Positions 12,800 to 24,900 of a stretch of DNA of 64,000 bases are shown here, in pieces. How positions within the stretch are numbered: position 1 is the first letter of the stretch; the number at the start of each line of letters is the position of its first letter. The notes under the pieces were generated by a model, which had not been told where the DNA came from, ran no database searches, and saw only the letters and a list, made by a program, of their open reading frames with translations. The stretch is from positions 2,976,001 to 3,040,000 of the forward strand of contig OY783203.1 of the NCBI GenBank assembly GCA_963678705.1. The letters run 5' to 3'. The translations under genes were made by a program, and so were the position numbers. Source of the DNA: Panorpa germanica. Taxonomy: Eukaryota; Arthropoda; Insecta; Mecoptera; Panorpidae.

Positions 12800-12945
12800 G
12801 AACGTCACTGAAGTTGAAATTTTGGCTGACGACTGCTGTGTCTCCGGGTTCGATACTTGGCTAGACTTCTATATTAAGTATTTGGTTGCTATTAAGTTAA
12901 ATTGATGATGTATATCCATAATTATAACTTTATGTCGTCCTGGGA
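12800..12945 (+). mobile_element. SINE family 1, head and body
   Basis: The order is CTGCTGTGTCTCCGGGTTCG, then TTTGGTTGCTATTAAG, then AAATTGATGATGT. The B-box-like GGGTTCGAT is well preserved. A fragment in the opposite orientation follows directly. Confidence 0.7.
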
Positions 12946-13006
12946 TCGATCTCAAAGACACGGTAGTCTGGTGTTTAGTATCACTGCTCTGTACCGTCAA
13001 TGACCT
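12937..13006 (-). mobile_element. SINE family 1, head, inverted
   Basis: On the minus strand it reads GGTACAGAGCAGTGAT, ACACCAGACTACCGTGTCTT and GATCGATCCCAGG, a tRNA-like head. With the plus-strand copy just before it, it forms an inverted SINE pair. Confidence 0.6.
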
Positions 13007-13759
13007 AGATGCTATTTTATATATCTCTTTAATGAAGAAAGGTTATCATTTTTCATTTGTTTCTTACTGCACAATAAACAACAACAATAATTTAAATAAC
13101 AATATAACAAGTAATTACGATCTTGTTGTTGTTTGGATAATACAATTGATTCCTGGTATCCCGTATCAGGTATGTACATAATTATGAAATATTCTGTAAA
13201 TGTCATAAAATATATAAATAAAAGTCTTTATTGTGTGATAAGGCTGATAACACGTAGATATCGGAGGTCGCGTCTTCTGCCTGCAACAGACTTTTTTTTT
13301 ATTCGCATCAGTTTTGTTGCATGTAACTAATCAAAACAAGAAATTATTAGATGATTCGTGCTGTATTGTTCTACGTTGAATCTACGTGTGATTGATTCAT
13401 CTTTAATTATAGCTGTAACACTTGCTTGCATATATAAAGGATAGGCAAATACTAAAAACTTAAATAATGGTTTCATGTGTTTATGTGGAAACTTAAAAAT
13501 GAATTCAATCCATCAGAAAATACGAAAATTACAAGGTGTTTTAAATGAGTCGATACTCTTTTGCTAGTTCACTACTATGTATACGCTATAGTGTCACTAG
13601 TGATAATGAGTAGTAACATAACCTCAAAAACTCGATATCCTGTATCTGCGTAACGTGTAATTATAAACATTAAAGTCACGAATTGTCCGAGGTGAGAAGA
13701 CGAAGCTGTTATAATTATAAACGTTCATCTTCCGTTCACAGATATTCTGCATTTGACAT

Positions 13760-14013
13760 CCCAGTAAACATTTTGGAGTCACTTTGACATCATATTGAAG
13801 ATGCGTCATGATTTTTTTGTTATGAAAGAGTTCATTTATAGTTCAGTTTCTCACATTTTTTCATATAAAATGTCTACTTTATCGACTACAGATAGCGAAA
13901 TTACTCCACCTGTCGGAATACAAATGAAGATAAAGTTGATGCGAACTATAATTGAAGTGAAATAGTGAGAGAAACGTCACTAAATAGGGCACTTCACCAA
14001 ATTGTTTACTGGG
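13760..14013 (+). mobile_element. CCCAGTAAAC MITE, copy 2 (complete)
   Basis: The termini are CCCAGTAAACATTTTGGAG and CAAATTGTTTACTGGG, flanked on both sides by AT. Its length is 254 bp, and its interior is collinear with the copy at 4883. Confidence 0.88.
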
Positions 14014-14046
14014 ATAACCTAATTCGTTTTTAAAACTTTTGTGTAT

Positions 14047-14071
14047 TGTGATAGACATTATGTCTATCACA
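14047..14071. repeat. 25-bp palindrome
   Basis: TGTGATAGACAT and ATGTCTATCACA flank a single central base, giving a perfect hairpin with 12-bp arms. It lies 33 bp beyond the MITE ending at 14013. No function is evident. Confidence 0.85.
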
Positions 14072-16300
14072 CATTATGCGTTTTTATTTAGGAGGTAATG
14101 AAGCTCAATAAACATTTTAAAGAAATTAGAAGGGTTGGTTATTGATACGGTACTACTAATATGCAATGATTTGATAGACTTTAAGACCCATTATACAACC
14201 TAATTACAGCTACTTGTACTACAGCAGTTAGGTATGGAACACCGATTTATCGTACGTAATGTTAAATATAGGTTAATGGCTTTACAAAATACTAATTTGT
14301 GACATAAATATTACCAAAAAGTGAATTCAAATGCAATTGACACAAATAAATAAAAAATTTAATTAATTATAGCTATTAAAATGTGTATAATGATTACTCC
14401 AAATTAGTTTAATGATAATGACTTATAGTTAATGATGAAACCCGTAAAGCAGTCTGCAGCAAGCAGCAAGAAATATAAGTGAATTAAAAATTTAAGAAAC
14501 TTTGTAAGAAACTCGGTAAAAACCGGTCCCAAATAAAATTCCTAAATTTAGATTTCTTTTTATTAATTTAATTGTGTTCCAAACTTACCTAACTATCCCC
14601 TAAATTAGGGGATCCTAATTTTCTAAACGCCTCTTTTATCAAATTTTTAATTTCTAAATTCTGAAAGATGTTTGCATTGATTAGCGTAACACACATGCAA
14701 ATTTTCATCTTTTACGGTACAACAGTTATACAGCAAGAAATATTCATTATTTTCCAGGTTTTCCAAAATTACATGTTTCTAGGAAATTCAGGGGAAAATC
14801 CGAGAATGTCAAAAGTCTTAGAATTTTGCTGTCTACAAAATAGAAAATTTTAAAAAACATCCTAGAGCTGTTTTCGAGCCACCATACAAAATTCAGTACC
14901 ATGATTATGTTATGAGTTATGATTCGTTTCAAAAAAGGATGATTTCATTGCGATTGTGATGCATATCGCAAATATTGATTCATTGTGTTAATTGAATGTC
15001 AATTCGTGCGGAACCCAAATATCGAGCTCGTTAACAAGTTCAAAACATGTTCAGTGTTTTACAATTATTGCGTGTGATACATTTAACCTCTGTACAATCT
15101 CACGCAAAGTTATTTCACAATCCGATTCAACTACAGCTTTGATTTAGTCATCATCGTCACGTTGGTCGGCTTTGAATGAAAAATATCCAGTGCGGAATTT
15201 TTTAAACAAATTTTGAACATTTTTCACATATTTATAAGCATGAGCAGCATTCTTGCTTTTACAAAAATAAAAGACTAAAATATATCGAAGAAATCGTTTT
15301 TTCACTACATTTTAAAATAAGTAAATAAGTAATAAGTAAGAACACCGCTTTAGTGCTCGTAGATTGTGAAATCCACCACTGATGCAGCTCATAAAATTTG
15401 CACAATGATTATATTACAATTTATATTTAGTGTTTTATAAAAACCGTCTTTGTTTACCGTTTAATTTACGCCGTAAATATAAATATATATTATATGGTTT
15501 ACTCGTATGTATACATATCTTAATATTGACCTTCATGATGTGTTATGTGTACGAATACCGAACAAAGCAGAGTTATGACAAAGAATCAGTCAGTAAACTG
15601 TTAACTGCATAAACATTTAACAAAGCAAAATTTAAAAAAGACGAGTAAGAAGTTATACATATTATATGTTACATTCAAAACTTTAATTTGATTAGTAGTT
15701 TTAAATATTAATTTTAATAAATGTACGAGTGTATGAATAAAGCAATGACCTTACAACTATTAGTAGGAGTTTAGTCTTTATATATTGATCTATGATATAA
15801 CGTGATAAAATGAAATTATAATTTATAAATACTCTAATGAATTAATGACCTTCGTTTGGGACAAGTAATGCTGACACAAGTGTACTGTGTTGTGTAGTCA
15901 TAAGCCATAAGCTATAAGCCATTCGCCATACCAAAGTAAACTGTTGTTTCGATGTCTCGTTTTATGGGGCTAAATTCTGAATCATTGTGTTGGCAAGTCA
16001 TTGATCATTGAATTTATGTTTTCATTTTTTAAATTGTTTGTTATTCATCGCTTAAAATGTGATGAAAGTTTTGTTTGCTACTTACTCGCATGACAGATAT
16101 ATTATCATTTTAACGAATTGTTGAGACTTATAGCAATTGATGCATTCGCCTTGATATTTGTGTAGGGTCTACATAGCAATCTTTCTTTGATTTGGCTCTC
16201 ACGCCGTGAAATCATTGTATCTTTGTATCACATTTCATATTAGTTCTACGTAAATGACGTATTCCTTTAACGCTCCCCTGAGAAATCAGTCTAGTCACAA
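14072..16300. other. Gene-free stretch
   Basis: AT-rich DNA with short chance frames only. A purine/AT run with CTAAATT repeats lies near 14540-14660, and ATAAGCC-type short repeats near 15898-15925. No gene is visible. Confidence 0.45.
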
Positions 16301-16307
16301 TTACTAT

Positions 16308-16500
16308 TCGGCAAAATCAATTGTATATAGTTTCGCCGAAAAACATTGTATCCAATCTCAATAGTCGTTCGTCGAAGTTAGTTCTAGTCAAAAGTGTTGT
16401 TCGTCGAAATTAATTATATGTAGATACATTTGTCTTTCGCTCAAATCAATTGTATTTAGCCACAACTGCCTTTCGACGTAATCAGTCTCTAGATAAGCAA
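16308..16500 (+). repeat. Degenerate minisatellite, about 37-bp unit
   Basis: Several diverged units of a pattern like TTCGTCGAAATTAATTGTAT followed by 'atagccacaact' can be aligned (for example near 16397, 16431 and 16468). Related sequence in inverse orientation is at about 26670-26790. A C-run and a short palindrome follow it. Confidence 0.55.
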
Positions 16501-16516
16501 AAATTAAATTTAAAGC

Positions 16517-16547
16517 CCCCCCCCCCACCCCCAGGAAACCGGTTTCC
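16517..16547 (+). repeat. C-tract plus GGAAACCGGTTTCC palindrome
   Basis: A run of C interrupted by one A (16517-16532) is followed by the perfect 14-bp palindrome GGAAACCGGTTTCC at 16534-16547. A similar CCAGAAACCTGG occurs near 26685, also beside the related minisatellite, so both may belong to one element. Confidence 0.6.
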
Positions 16548-16667
16548 AGGTGCGTGTTTTGTACGTCTGTAGTTAATTGCGCTACTAAAATGTTAATCAA
16601 TAATGAAGTAACAATTTGGTTCCTGAACTTCAGAACCTAAAATGTTAGAATAGAATAACTTCTCCGG

Positions 16668-16800
16668 TGACACAGTAATCAAGAGCATTTATGCTGGACG
16701 TCAGACTTCTGTGTCTTCTGGTTCAGTCACCAGATATGCTCTATATTTCTGGTTGTTAAGAGGTTTATTTCAATAAGTGCTTATATAAACATAAACTTAT
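16668..16800 (+). mobile_element. SINE family 1, head and body
   Basis: The blocks in order are ACACAGTAATCAAGAGCATT, TATGCTGGACGTCAGACTTC, TGTGTCTTCTGGTTCAGTC, and TATTTCTGGTTGTTAAG. The B-box is mutated (GGTTCAGTC). Confidence 0.7.
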
Positions 16801-17100
16801 TAGGCAATGATGAAAACACACACAAGATGCTTCGACATCATAAAAGCTTCTTCGATTACTGGACTCAGCTTCGGAAATATGTGGCTGTTAAATAAATTCT
16901 GTACTAGACGGGGACATTTTTGTGACAAAGATGTTTCAAAATGTTCGGTTTCATGTGTTTCTTACAATTTCATTGACCAATGGAAAGGTACAGTAGCCGT
17001 GCCGTGCAGCCAGGCTGGTGTGTATTTCACCGTTTGGAGTATGAACACTGAGCAACTACGAACTAACCTTCCTCAATGTTTTTTAGCGAAGTGTTGTTGA

Positions 17101-18750
17101 TAACTGCTGTGGCATTCGCCAGACTGGCATGACGTAAGATCAAATATGTGATAATCAATACACAGTATTCTGTATAAAGAATAAAGCATACTCGTACACA
17201 AAACCATAACTACATATATTGTATCTGTATACAAAGCCCGTATAATGATATAAAATTTAATAATATATTTAACGTCTGGGATTATTTTTATGTGATATTA
17301 TTTGCGTTTGAATATTTTAAAGTCTTCAGTAATTTAAAACGCATATTACGAAAACAGTATTTATTTAAACAGTTGTTATTTAAACTAATCTAAATATACA
17401 TTTCTTGAAAACGCAGCAGATATTTTTTATTTGTAAAAGTTAAATTCTGTACTGTAACGTAATTCTCACAATTTAATTAGTACTTTACAAGTCATTAAGT
17501 GTAAACGTTTATAAAAATATATTTGTTCAGTATTTTATGCATAACGTATGAATATTATTTAAATAACCTTGAATAAAGTACAATAATAAGGATTAATAAA
17601 CCTATAAAAATACACAGAAACAGACGGAATTTCAAGGTCAACATTATTTTTTAATATATGCGGTGCAAATAATATACAAAATTTTAAATATTCATACATG
17701 TCTTCTATAGAGTTTGACTTAAATAATCACCGTCAATTGCAATTAACAGAGCCGAATCTTAAGAGGGCCTAGTCCCATGAATAAGTGTTGAGGCGGTCAG
17801 CATCATTGCTGAGATTGTTGAGGTAGTCTCATAGACGGTAGTCTCTTGCCAGTCGATGACGCAACTGCAGAATACAAGGCCAATAGACAAATAGTTATCT
17901 AACACCTAATTCAGCTGAGGTCAATGAAGGGTTATATATAGTTGAAGAGAAATAGCTGCCTTTGTAAATACGTGATATTTCACCTTTTATTATAAGCAGC
18001 ATTGCATGTAGCTTTTACCGGTTAAATTGAAACTAGATATAAGATAATTGCATTCGTAAGAACAATAGATAAGTCTTGAACTTGAAGTATTACAGTATTG
18101 AAGTATAACTGACTCAACTGACCGAGGTAAGACCTAGTTGAAAAGACTTAATATACTTGTGTTTTCATTTTACTGAAGATGTACTGATGCGAGTTCGTCT
18201 CTGAAAATTAATCAACCATCTACCGAAATATTTACGGTTTTTTAGCATAAACAAATGCTTCATAACAACCAATTAGTGCAGGTGCAGATATGCAAATGTT
18301 GTTGAGCATTATTAATATTAACGTAAGGTGTACACAAATATACGTATAGCTATATGAATGCAATGTGTTTTGCAGTCGTCGTTACGTCACGCTAACGTTC
18401 TGGCCACACTCACACATCGATACGCAGCAACCTAGTCAGTCACTGATTTACACCGGACAAAAATACATTTTTTAATTTTATTGAATTTAGTTTTAACTAG
18501 TTTTTGATATTTACAAGTCATACTTTTCAAAGTTCATGTATTACTGATGCATGCAAGTATTGCTTGATAAAACGAACCGAAATATTTTGTTCTTATTTTT
18601 ATGCATTTACTAAGTATTATTGTATATGTCATCTGTCCCTAATTAGTTGTCAAATTTGTATATTTTTAGTGTGTATATTATTGATACTATTTAGATGCCA
18701 GTTTTTTGCATGTGGAAGCATCTGAAAAAAAGTAAAACGCAGATGAAGGA
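17101..18750. other. Gene-free stretch
   Basis: AT-rich DNA without recognisable coding sequence. A 97-codon frame at 16807-17100 just before it has no recognisable domain and is cysteine/serine-rich, so I leave it uncalled. Confidence 0.4.
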
Positions 18751-18754
18751 TGTC

Positions 18755-18878
18755 CCGTCCACACTAGTGTTATTTCAACATGCAACATATTTTATATTTC
18801 TGTCACACTCACTGTAAGAAGATGAGTGTGAATGAAATGTAAAACTGTCGTATATTGAAATGACACTAGTGTGGACGG
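18755..18878 (+). mobile_element. Short MITE with about 24-bp inverted repeats
   Basis: The left end reads CCGTCCACACTAGTGTTATT and the reverse complement of the right end reads CCGTCCACACTAGTGTCATT; both continue into TCAA. The whole is only 124 bp, with no coding frame. No clear target duplication was found. A single complete copy is seen here. Confidence 0.7.
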
Positions 18879-19564
18879 TACCACCTTGCGCTATAAAATA
18901 TTATAGGTTATGTACTTGCATAGCACTCTAGTGAAATAACGCCTGATAATTTTAGTGAATATTAGAGGAAAATGAAATGCGTTATTGTCTAAAAATTGCG
19001 TTTCTTTAATAAATATATTCACGGCGCAATGGAACACATGCCAGTACATACAACACAACATGCAACACATTGAGTCACGTTGATAACAAAGTCATACAGA
19101 AAAGATCATTTTCGCACATAAATGTATGACGCATCATTACTCGCATATTACGATTATAAATAACTTTATTTATAAATAAATGTATTTGTGCAGTTTTGGT
19201 AAAGGGTGTACTGAGGGAAGAGGAGGGGGAGGGGTAGACTTAACCACTACAAAATTAACATAATGACAGGAAATGCATTTGGCTTATCTAAATACACAAA
19301 AAATGTTATCAACAATTATAAAACAACGTTTCACATAATATTATTAGGCAATGTATTACAAATTAACTGCGTATTTTTATTTTATTTATTTATGTATTTA
19401 TGTATTTACATAGCTAACAAACAAGCAACATCTGCAATTATGATTCCGTACTAAAAATGGTAACACTTATGGGTTAGAGAAAGTCATATTGTGAAAATTG
19501 TCTGCTCGGTACTGTGTGGCATTAAGACGGCTGGAGCTTTACAATGTGGTTAACCCAGAATTTT

Positions 19565-19750
19565 TATTTACTTAATTTAATTTACGTCAGCCTATTTCCG
19601 ATACTGAGAATTATCACCGACGACCTCATACATTGTCGGCAATTTTTTTGATGTAGTGGACTCTTATGTATATGTGCTCTAAACCGCTGCGAACAAATAT
19701 ATCTGACCACATAATTACATTCTGATAACAACCAAACAAAAAATATAGCG
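19565..19750 (-). mobile_element. SINE family 1, 3' two-thirds
   Basis: The plus strand shows the complement of the tail (TTTACGTCAGCCTATTTCCG, then TTATCACCGACGACCTCATA), followed by body sequence ending in CTGATAACAACCAAACA. The head lies beyond the recognisable part. Confidence 0.7.
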
Positions 19751-20371
19751 TTGTTTAAAGGATCGAAGGGTTAAAGCTCTCTGTTATTGTAACGTCACTC
19801 CAGGTAAAGAACGTGAGGAAAAAAAATATACAATTTCATCACTTCTAATCTTTTAGAATAGGTATTTAACCAGTTAGCAATGATAAAGTATTAACGCAAC
19901 TCAATATGTAGTGTTTACCACTGCATTGCAACACTACTGCTGCTTTATTATCAAGTAATGTTGTGATATTGTGAAATAGTAACACAGACAAATTGTATTA
20001 ATATAGTAATGTGTATGCATAAATCACTGGCCCGTTACTAGCGTTACTAGGATTGCAAATTGAAATATCGGTAAACCGGTTACTTGTTATATTTCAGTTA
20101 TCATAAACAATTTTAAAAATCAATGTATTACAAATTTAGCTCCATTCCCAGCTTCTGATTTAACCCTAAATTCTATGTTTTTAGCATAGACAGCCGTTGC
20201 TACATTCCCCCTCTATTTGCCCTCCATCTTTCTTCATGTTCAGTACTCTATCACCTACACCTTTTTTTCTCTTCTCTCCCTACACCTTCTACTTTATTTC
20301 CTCTTCTTATCTTCCCTTATTCCTTTTTTATCTCCTTTATTATCTTCCCTTATATTGATCAAATCGATAAA

Positions 20372-20690
20372 ATTTCGATAATGTTTTTTGACGACACAGT
20401 TAATATATAATTATTTCTATAATTACTACATGATAAAATGACATTTGAAGAATACTTTGTGAAATTTTCATAAATAAATATCAAGAAATTGACAGCAAAT
20501 CTCCGCAGACGTCACAAAAAAAGTAACATTGCGGTGCCACTCATAACTCATCACTGGATTGCCTGAAACCGAAAAACTAAAATGATTTCATTAGTTGATA
20601 AGTTTCTGCAGGTAACGCTGTCGAGTTTTTTTTTTTTAATTGATTTTTCAATTTTTTACAGCACTTAAAAGTCAAAATACCGATTTTTTC
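20372..20690 (+). repeat. Unclassified about 640-bp repeat (family H), truncated copy
   Basis: From TTCGATAATGTTTTTTGACG through ATCTCCGCAGACGTCACAAA to AAAGTCAAAATACCGATTTT it is collinear with 59358-60000 and with the minus strand of 50108-50745. It lacks the last 300 bp. No terminal repeats or coding frame were found. Confidence 0.75.
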
Positions 20691-21690
20691 CTCTATCCTT
20701 CTTCCTTGCAATAGTAATGTATTATATAACGTTTTCCATTTGCGTTTGGAATGTGATATTTCCGACCTATTACAAATTCGGAAACTCTAATTCTAAAAAT
20801 TGTAAAAGTAAACTATTCTGTTTAATAAATTCGGAGTTATTGTTCAAAAGGATTTTTTCTCTAGACTTGTATGTTCTTTAATTTGTGCTACTTCCGGTAT
20901 GTCACTAACTTCCACTACATGTGTTATTAATGATCGAACTAGTATCGGAAATAAGCTGACGTTTTTTGTATTATAAGTTTTGTGTTAATTTTAAAAATAA
21001 TTTAAGTTTGTCTTACAAATGAATTATTTTCGTTATGTATTCGTTTAGAATGTTAATGTTCCAAGCCCAGTCATCCAGGATGCACCGCTTTGGTTTGTAG
21101 CGAAATATTTGTGCGGTCTGCATATGTTTTAAGTACATACGAGTACATTTGCATGTTTCTGCATCATGTGTATATGTAATATATTTCTGTTTCCCTCTAT
21201 CTTATACTTTGTATACTATAACATCAATGTGTCTCTTTTTCTCTTTAGTGCTTAGTGTTTAGTTTAGTGGGACCAACTTTTATTATTATTAAACTTTTGA
21301 AATTACGTTGTAGCGATAAAGTAATGTCAATGAATTTTTATCAGTTAATTGGAATTCAAATGCGTTAACTATTTTTTGACATTGAGAGGTCGTGTTATTA
21401 TATCTAAAAACATATACAGAGGTACTTGTATAGGTGTATAATATATTATATAAAAAATGACTAATACGAAATACAATATAAGAAAAATAAAGTAATAGCA
21501 GTAATTAATTAATCTAAAATATCACAAAGTAATTAAATCTTAAACGGCATAGTGACTGAGAGCATTTAGGCTTGACACAACTTGTAGAAGATTAACTTTC
21601 ATAATCAGTAATTTAAGATTAAAATTGTTTAAATAGTGATCCTCAAATGGGGGCCCATGGTCTCTTAAAAGAAACTGATGATGAGATCAT

Positions 21691-22260
21691 CAATGGGCTT
21701 GTGTCCTCATTTTTTAGTGGTCGATTTTTTAATTGTTGATTGAAATTGATCTCAATAAATGTGCATTGGCGTGTCTATTTTATAAAATATCTAAATGTTG
21801 ACGGAGATATAGCAATTAAAAGTTTGAATTGTAGTTTTACCGCTAGAAATAGTCGGCCATATTTGTAAGACGTGAAATGCATTTTAACGTCAGTTATTTG
21901 TTGAGTAGGTCAGTGCCGTGGCAATGTTTTGTAGCTGTTGGTAGTCGAAATAATCAAGTCAAGTCAATGAATAATAAGTTTTTATTTTATTTAACCCTGT
22001 TACGGCAGACCTAATATTGAAATTGTATTGTTCCTTGAAATAGCAGTAAATAATATTTGATATATAAATACATATAGCAGAGATTTATGCATTTGGAATG
22101 CGTACAACGTTGAATCCCTTTAATAATTAAAGGAAGAAAATTACTTTTTTAATTGTAAATATCTCCTGATATATAAGGAGTTATTAAAAAATAATTGGAC
22201 ATTTGAGGTTCTAGTAAGTAACAGTTTTATAGAAATTAAGACAAGGACACAAGCTCACTG
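21691..22260 (+). mobile_element. CAATGGGCTTGTGTCC element (family G), copy A
   Basis: The left end is CAATGGGCTTGTGTCCT and the reverse complement of the right end is CAGTGAGCTTGTGTCCT, giving terminal repeats of about 17 bp. The interior is highly similar to the minus strand of 60643-61318. No clear target duplication was found. A short frame shared by the copies is judged non-coding because differences fall mostly at replacement sites and this copy has an internal stop. Confidence 0.78.
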
Positions 22261-22539
22261 TTAATATATGACCATAATGTTTAAGTTGGTATCGCTTATC
22301 ACCTTGCCATGCCTGTCCTCCTTTGCCTATACAAAACAAAACAACTCCATCAAAATCAACGTAGACGGTTAATGAACGAACTAGGTTATGTGTGTTGCTT
22401 CTATTCATGCACTTAGTCGTAATGTCAGGATGTAGCTATACCTATACATAGAGAGGATTTCAGACCACTAAGTTTGATTCAAATAACAGCCATGAATCAT
22501 AACATTTAGGTTATTTTTTCCAATGAAATTGCAGAACAA

Positions 22540-23040
22540 CCGGACCCGAACAAATCCCGCGTAACCGAGGCTGCTGATCCTGGGAAGTGGTGGCTTGTGG
22601 GTAGTCCGGTGGGTCGTGGTCGTCTAACCTTCTCATTGACCTTTTATTGAAAGGACTATAAACTTTTAATTTACATTATTAAAAACGGTGGGATTTGGAA
22701 CTAAACTAAGATCACTATTTTGTTAGTATCTATTATCTTGGTACAGTCGCACGTATCCTGTTATGTTGTTTGTGTTTCATATGCTCCCATATTTATATAA
22801 TATAAATATACATTAGTGCTAACACGGATTAGTATGTATGTTATATGCTGCATGCGCCTGTAACTTTGTGTATATAAATATATGCGTGAGATGACCGCAT
22901 GGGCCCGGCATGCATCCAAGGTCGACGAGGAATCCTGCGCCCCTCCTTACCGCCTGCCACCAGCCGCCCTGTGCACTGCATAACTGCTGAACTAGTGGGG
23001 TAAATGGCCATTGCATAGAGATTAACAGAGGTTCTCAAAT
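22540..23040. other. Less AT-rich, unassigned stretch
   Basis: This has higher G+C than its neighbours, with runs such as CGCCTGCCACCAGCCGCCCT near 22952. No conserved frame or splice structure could be supported. Confidence 0.3.
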
Positions 23041-23057
23041 AATACCCTTCAAAACAG
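23041..23057 (+). repeat. Target-site duplication, left copy
   Basis: AATACCCTTCAAAACAG occurs here and is repeated perfectly at 23688-23704, bracketing the LINE insertion. Confidence 0.92.
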
Positions 23058-23687
23058 ATACAAGATATAAAAGGTTATGGGAAAATAATGTGCCTCAATA
23101 CCTTATAGAAAAGACATAAAACACATAAGAAGAACAGCAAGGTTTAGATTGGGAAATGAGGAAAAAGGAAACAGATACTGGGAAAGTAGTGAGGAAAGAA
23201 AGTGTAGAGTGTGCGGAGCGGAGAACGAAACACTGGAGCACATTAAGTTTGAGTGTAAGGAAAAAGTAGCGAGCGAAAGGAATATTGGCCAGCTATTAAA
23301 GGGAGGCAGTGAAGGAAAGAGGTGGATGGCGGAAATAGTAAAAAGGAAAGAAAAAACAGGAGAATAAATAAGCTGGTGGCTGGGTTGCACAAGGAACAGG
23401 AAGAGAAAGGAAGTACTAAAAGAAGCAGTGAGGGGAAGCAGGAGAAAGAAAGAAGTAACGAGGAAACAGTTAAACTTCAGCCCAGAAAAATAGACTAGGG
23501 AATAGACCAGTCCAGAAGGAAGACTAGGGAAAATGAAGGAAGAGGGTCAAGAGAAGAAGAAGCAGAAAGTACGTTTGGAAATAAAAAGGTCTAGAATAAT
23601 GTAAATTTAATTGTAAGTTGAAGTATATGAAATGTATTGAGAATGTAGATTGTAAAGCCGAAAGGCGAACAATAAACAATTAATAAT
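23058..23687 (+). mobile_element. 5'-truncated non-LTR retrotransposon (LINE family L1)
   Basis: A 630-bp insertion is bounded by a perfect 17-bp target duplication. It begins inside the C-terminal part of a reverse-transcriptase polyprotein and runs through a purine-rich 3' UTR to a tail with GATTGTAAAGCCGAAAGGCG and an AAT-rich end. The same 3' end occurs at 26293-26585 (minus) and 27212-27327 (plus). The truncation and duplication are typical of target-primed reverse transcription. The perfect duplication suggests a fairly recent insertion, although the frame is already broken. Confidence 0.9.
23089..23367 (+). pseudogene. LINE reverse-transcriptase C-terminal fragment
   Basis: The translated segment contains RFRLGNEEKGNRYW followed by a zinc-knuckle-like CX2CX8HX4C motif: CRVC, then ETLEH, then C. 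This is a hallmark of the C-terminus of many insect non-LTR elements of the Jockey/R1/I group. Upstream, the sequence YKRLWENNVPQYL lies in another frame with stops between, so at least one frameshift is present. The frame ends at a stop after KRKEKTGE. It has no start codon of its own and cannot act alone. The clade below the Jockey/R1/I level is uncertain. Confidence 0.8.
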
Positions 23688-23704
23688 AATACCCTTCAAA
23701 ACAG
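23688..23704 (+). repeat. Target-site duplication, right copy
   Basis: This is a perfect repeat of 23041-23057 directly after the LINE tail. Confidence 0.92.
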
Positions 23705-24816
23705 TATCAATAGGAATATTCTGTATTACTTGTCCAAGTTGTAATAACAAAAGATTTAATACCAGTGACCAATAGGAGATTGCTGTTATCGTGCCCGAAA
23801 ACGTGATGGTCCAGTGGATCCCAGTAGCCTGTAATAGATGTGAGACTGGAAACAATTGACAGCTACACAGTATCCAGCTAAAATTCATAGTACAAATGGA
23901 CTTGGAGCAGGAAATATTAGACTGTACGTTAATCATCTATTAGTACTTTAAAAATATAATAGAAGTTTCATTAATAAAGTTGTATTACTATTTCAATTAA
24001 AAACTGATAAAAAGAAACTACTTTCAACCTAACCTAGTCCAGAACCTAAGATTACTGTACATTTGAATGGTACCTTACAACAAGAAAAGTTAATTATGAT
24101 TATAAATTAGCATACATTTTCGTTTGGCATGAGTGAAAACATAAACAAACAAAAAATTAGTAAGAAAATGCTACCAATATATTATTGTGTAAATAGTTCC
24201 AGTTCAATATGTGAACTTATGTATTTTATCTCGACTAATTGACACACTAGTCATATATTTGCAAGAACATGAATATATCTTGAGAACCACTGTATAAGAA
24301 ACAGAAAAGAGCTTCAACAGTTCTTAGCAAAAATGGTGTCCAATTCACAAAACACGTTGTGTGATGCAAGAAGCATTGTGTAATGTCGCAATAGCTTGAT
24401 ACGATGTGATCATGATCAACAAGCTGCATAAATACAGGAATACAGAATGCAGCAAGGAACCCAACAAGTACTAGTAAAGTAACCTTGGACACTTTGCTTC
24501 AGACCTATACTCATGCCATGGCGTCCTGGTTCTGACTTCAGAGCACGATAGACTTGTGAACTACGGGGTAAGAATAAAGGATGAAGAAGAATTGAAGGAC
24601 TGATTATTTAAAGCAAAAAATGCACTCAACCGACTAACAAATAAAACTAACTTCAAAATGACTGTATTATAATTATGATTTTTTTATATTTTCATAATAT
24701 AATAGGAGAATTTGATTATTTAAAAAAAAGTATATAATAATAATTATGGAAATACTCTTAAATAGTTGTCTAATTCATCAAATAAAACATGTTTTCCAAA
24801 ATCAAAGGTAGTAATA

Positions 24817-24900
24817 ATAAAAGGAATTTATTGAATAATATAATATAATTTGTTATGCAAAATGTCGCCAAAGAGACCTGTATATATGACCGTGGTAGCG
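24817..24900 (+). repeat. 84-bp direct repeat, left copy
   Basis: It shares AAAAGGAATWTATTGAATAA, CAAAATGTCGC and AGAGACCTGTATATATGACC with 25697-25780, 880 bp downstream in the same orientation. See the finding on this pair. Confidence 0.75.

Noticed and set aside
23103..23390. 95-codon minus-strand frame
   Set aside because: It lies antisense to the LINE coding fragment and reflects its purine bias.
24026..24040. Telomere-like CCTAA repeats (CAACCTAACCTAG)
   Set aside because: Only two units, so compatible with chance. No telomeric array.
24247..24492. 81-codon frame with a signal-peptide-like start
   Set aside because: It begins with GTG rather than ATG, and no homologous motif or splice context supports it in an animal genome.
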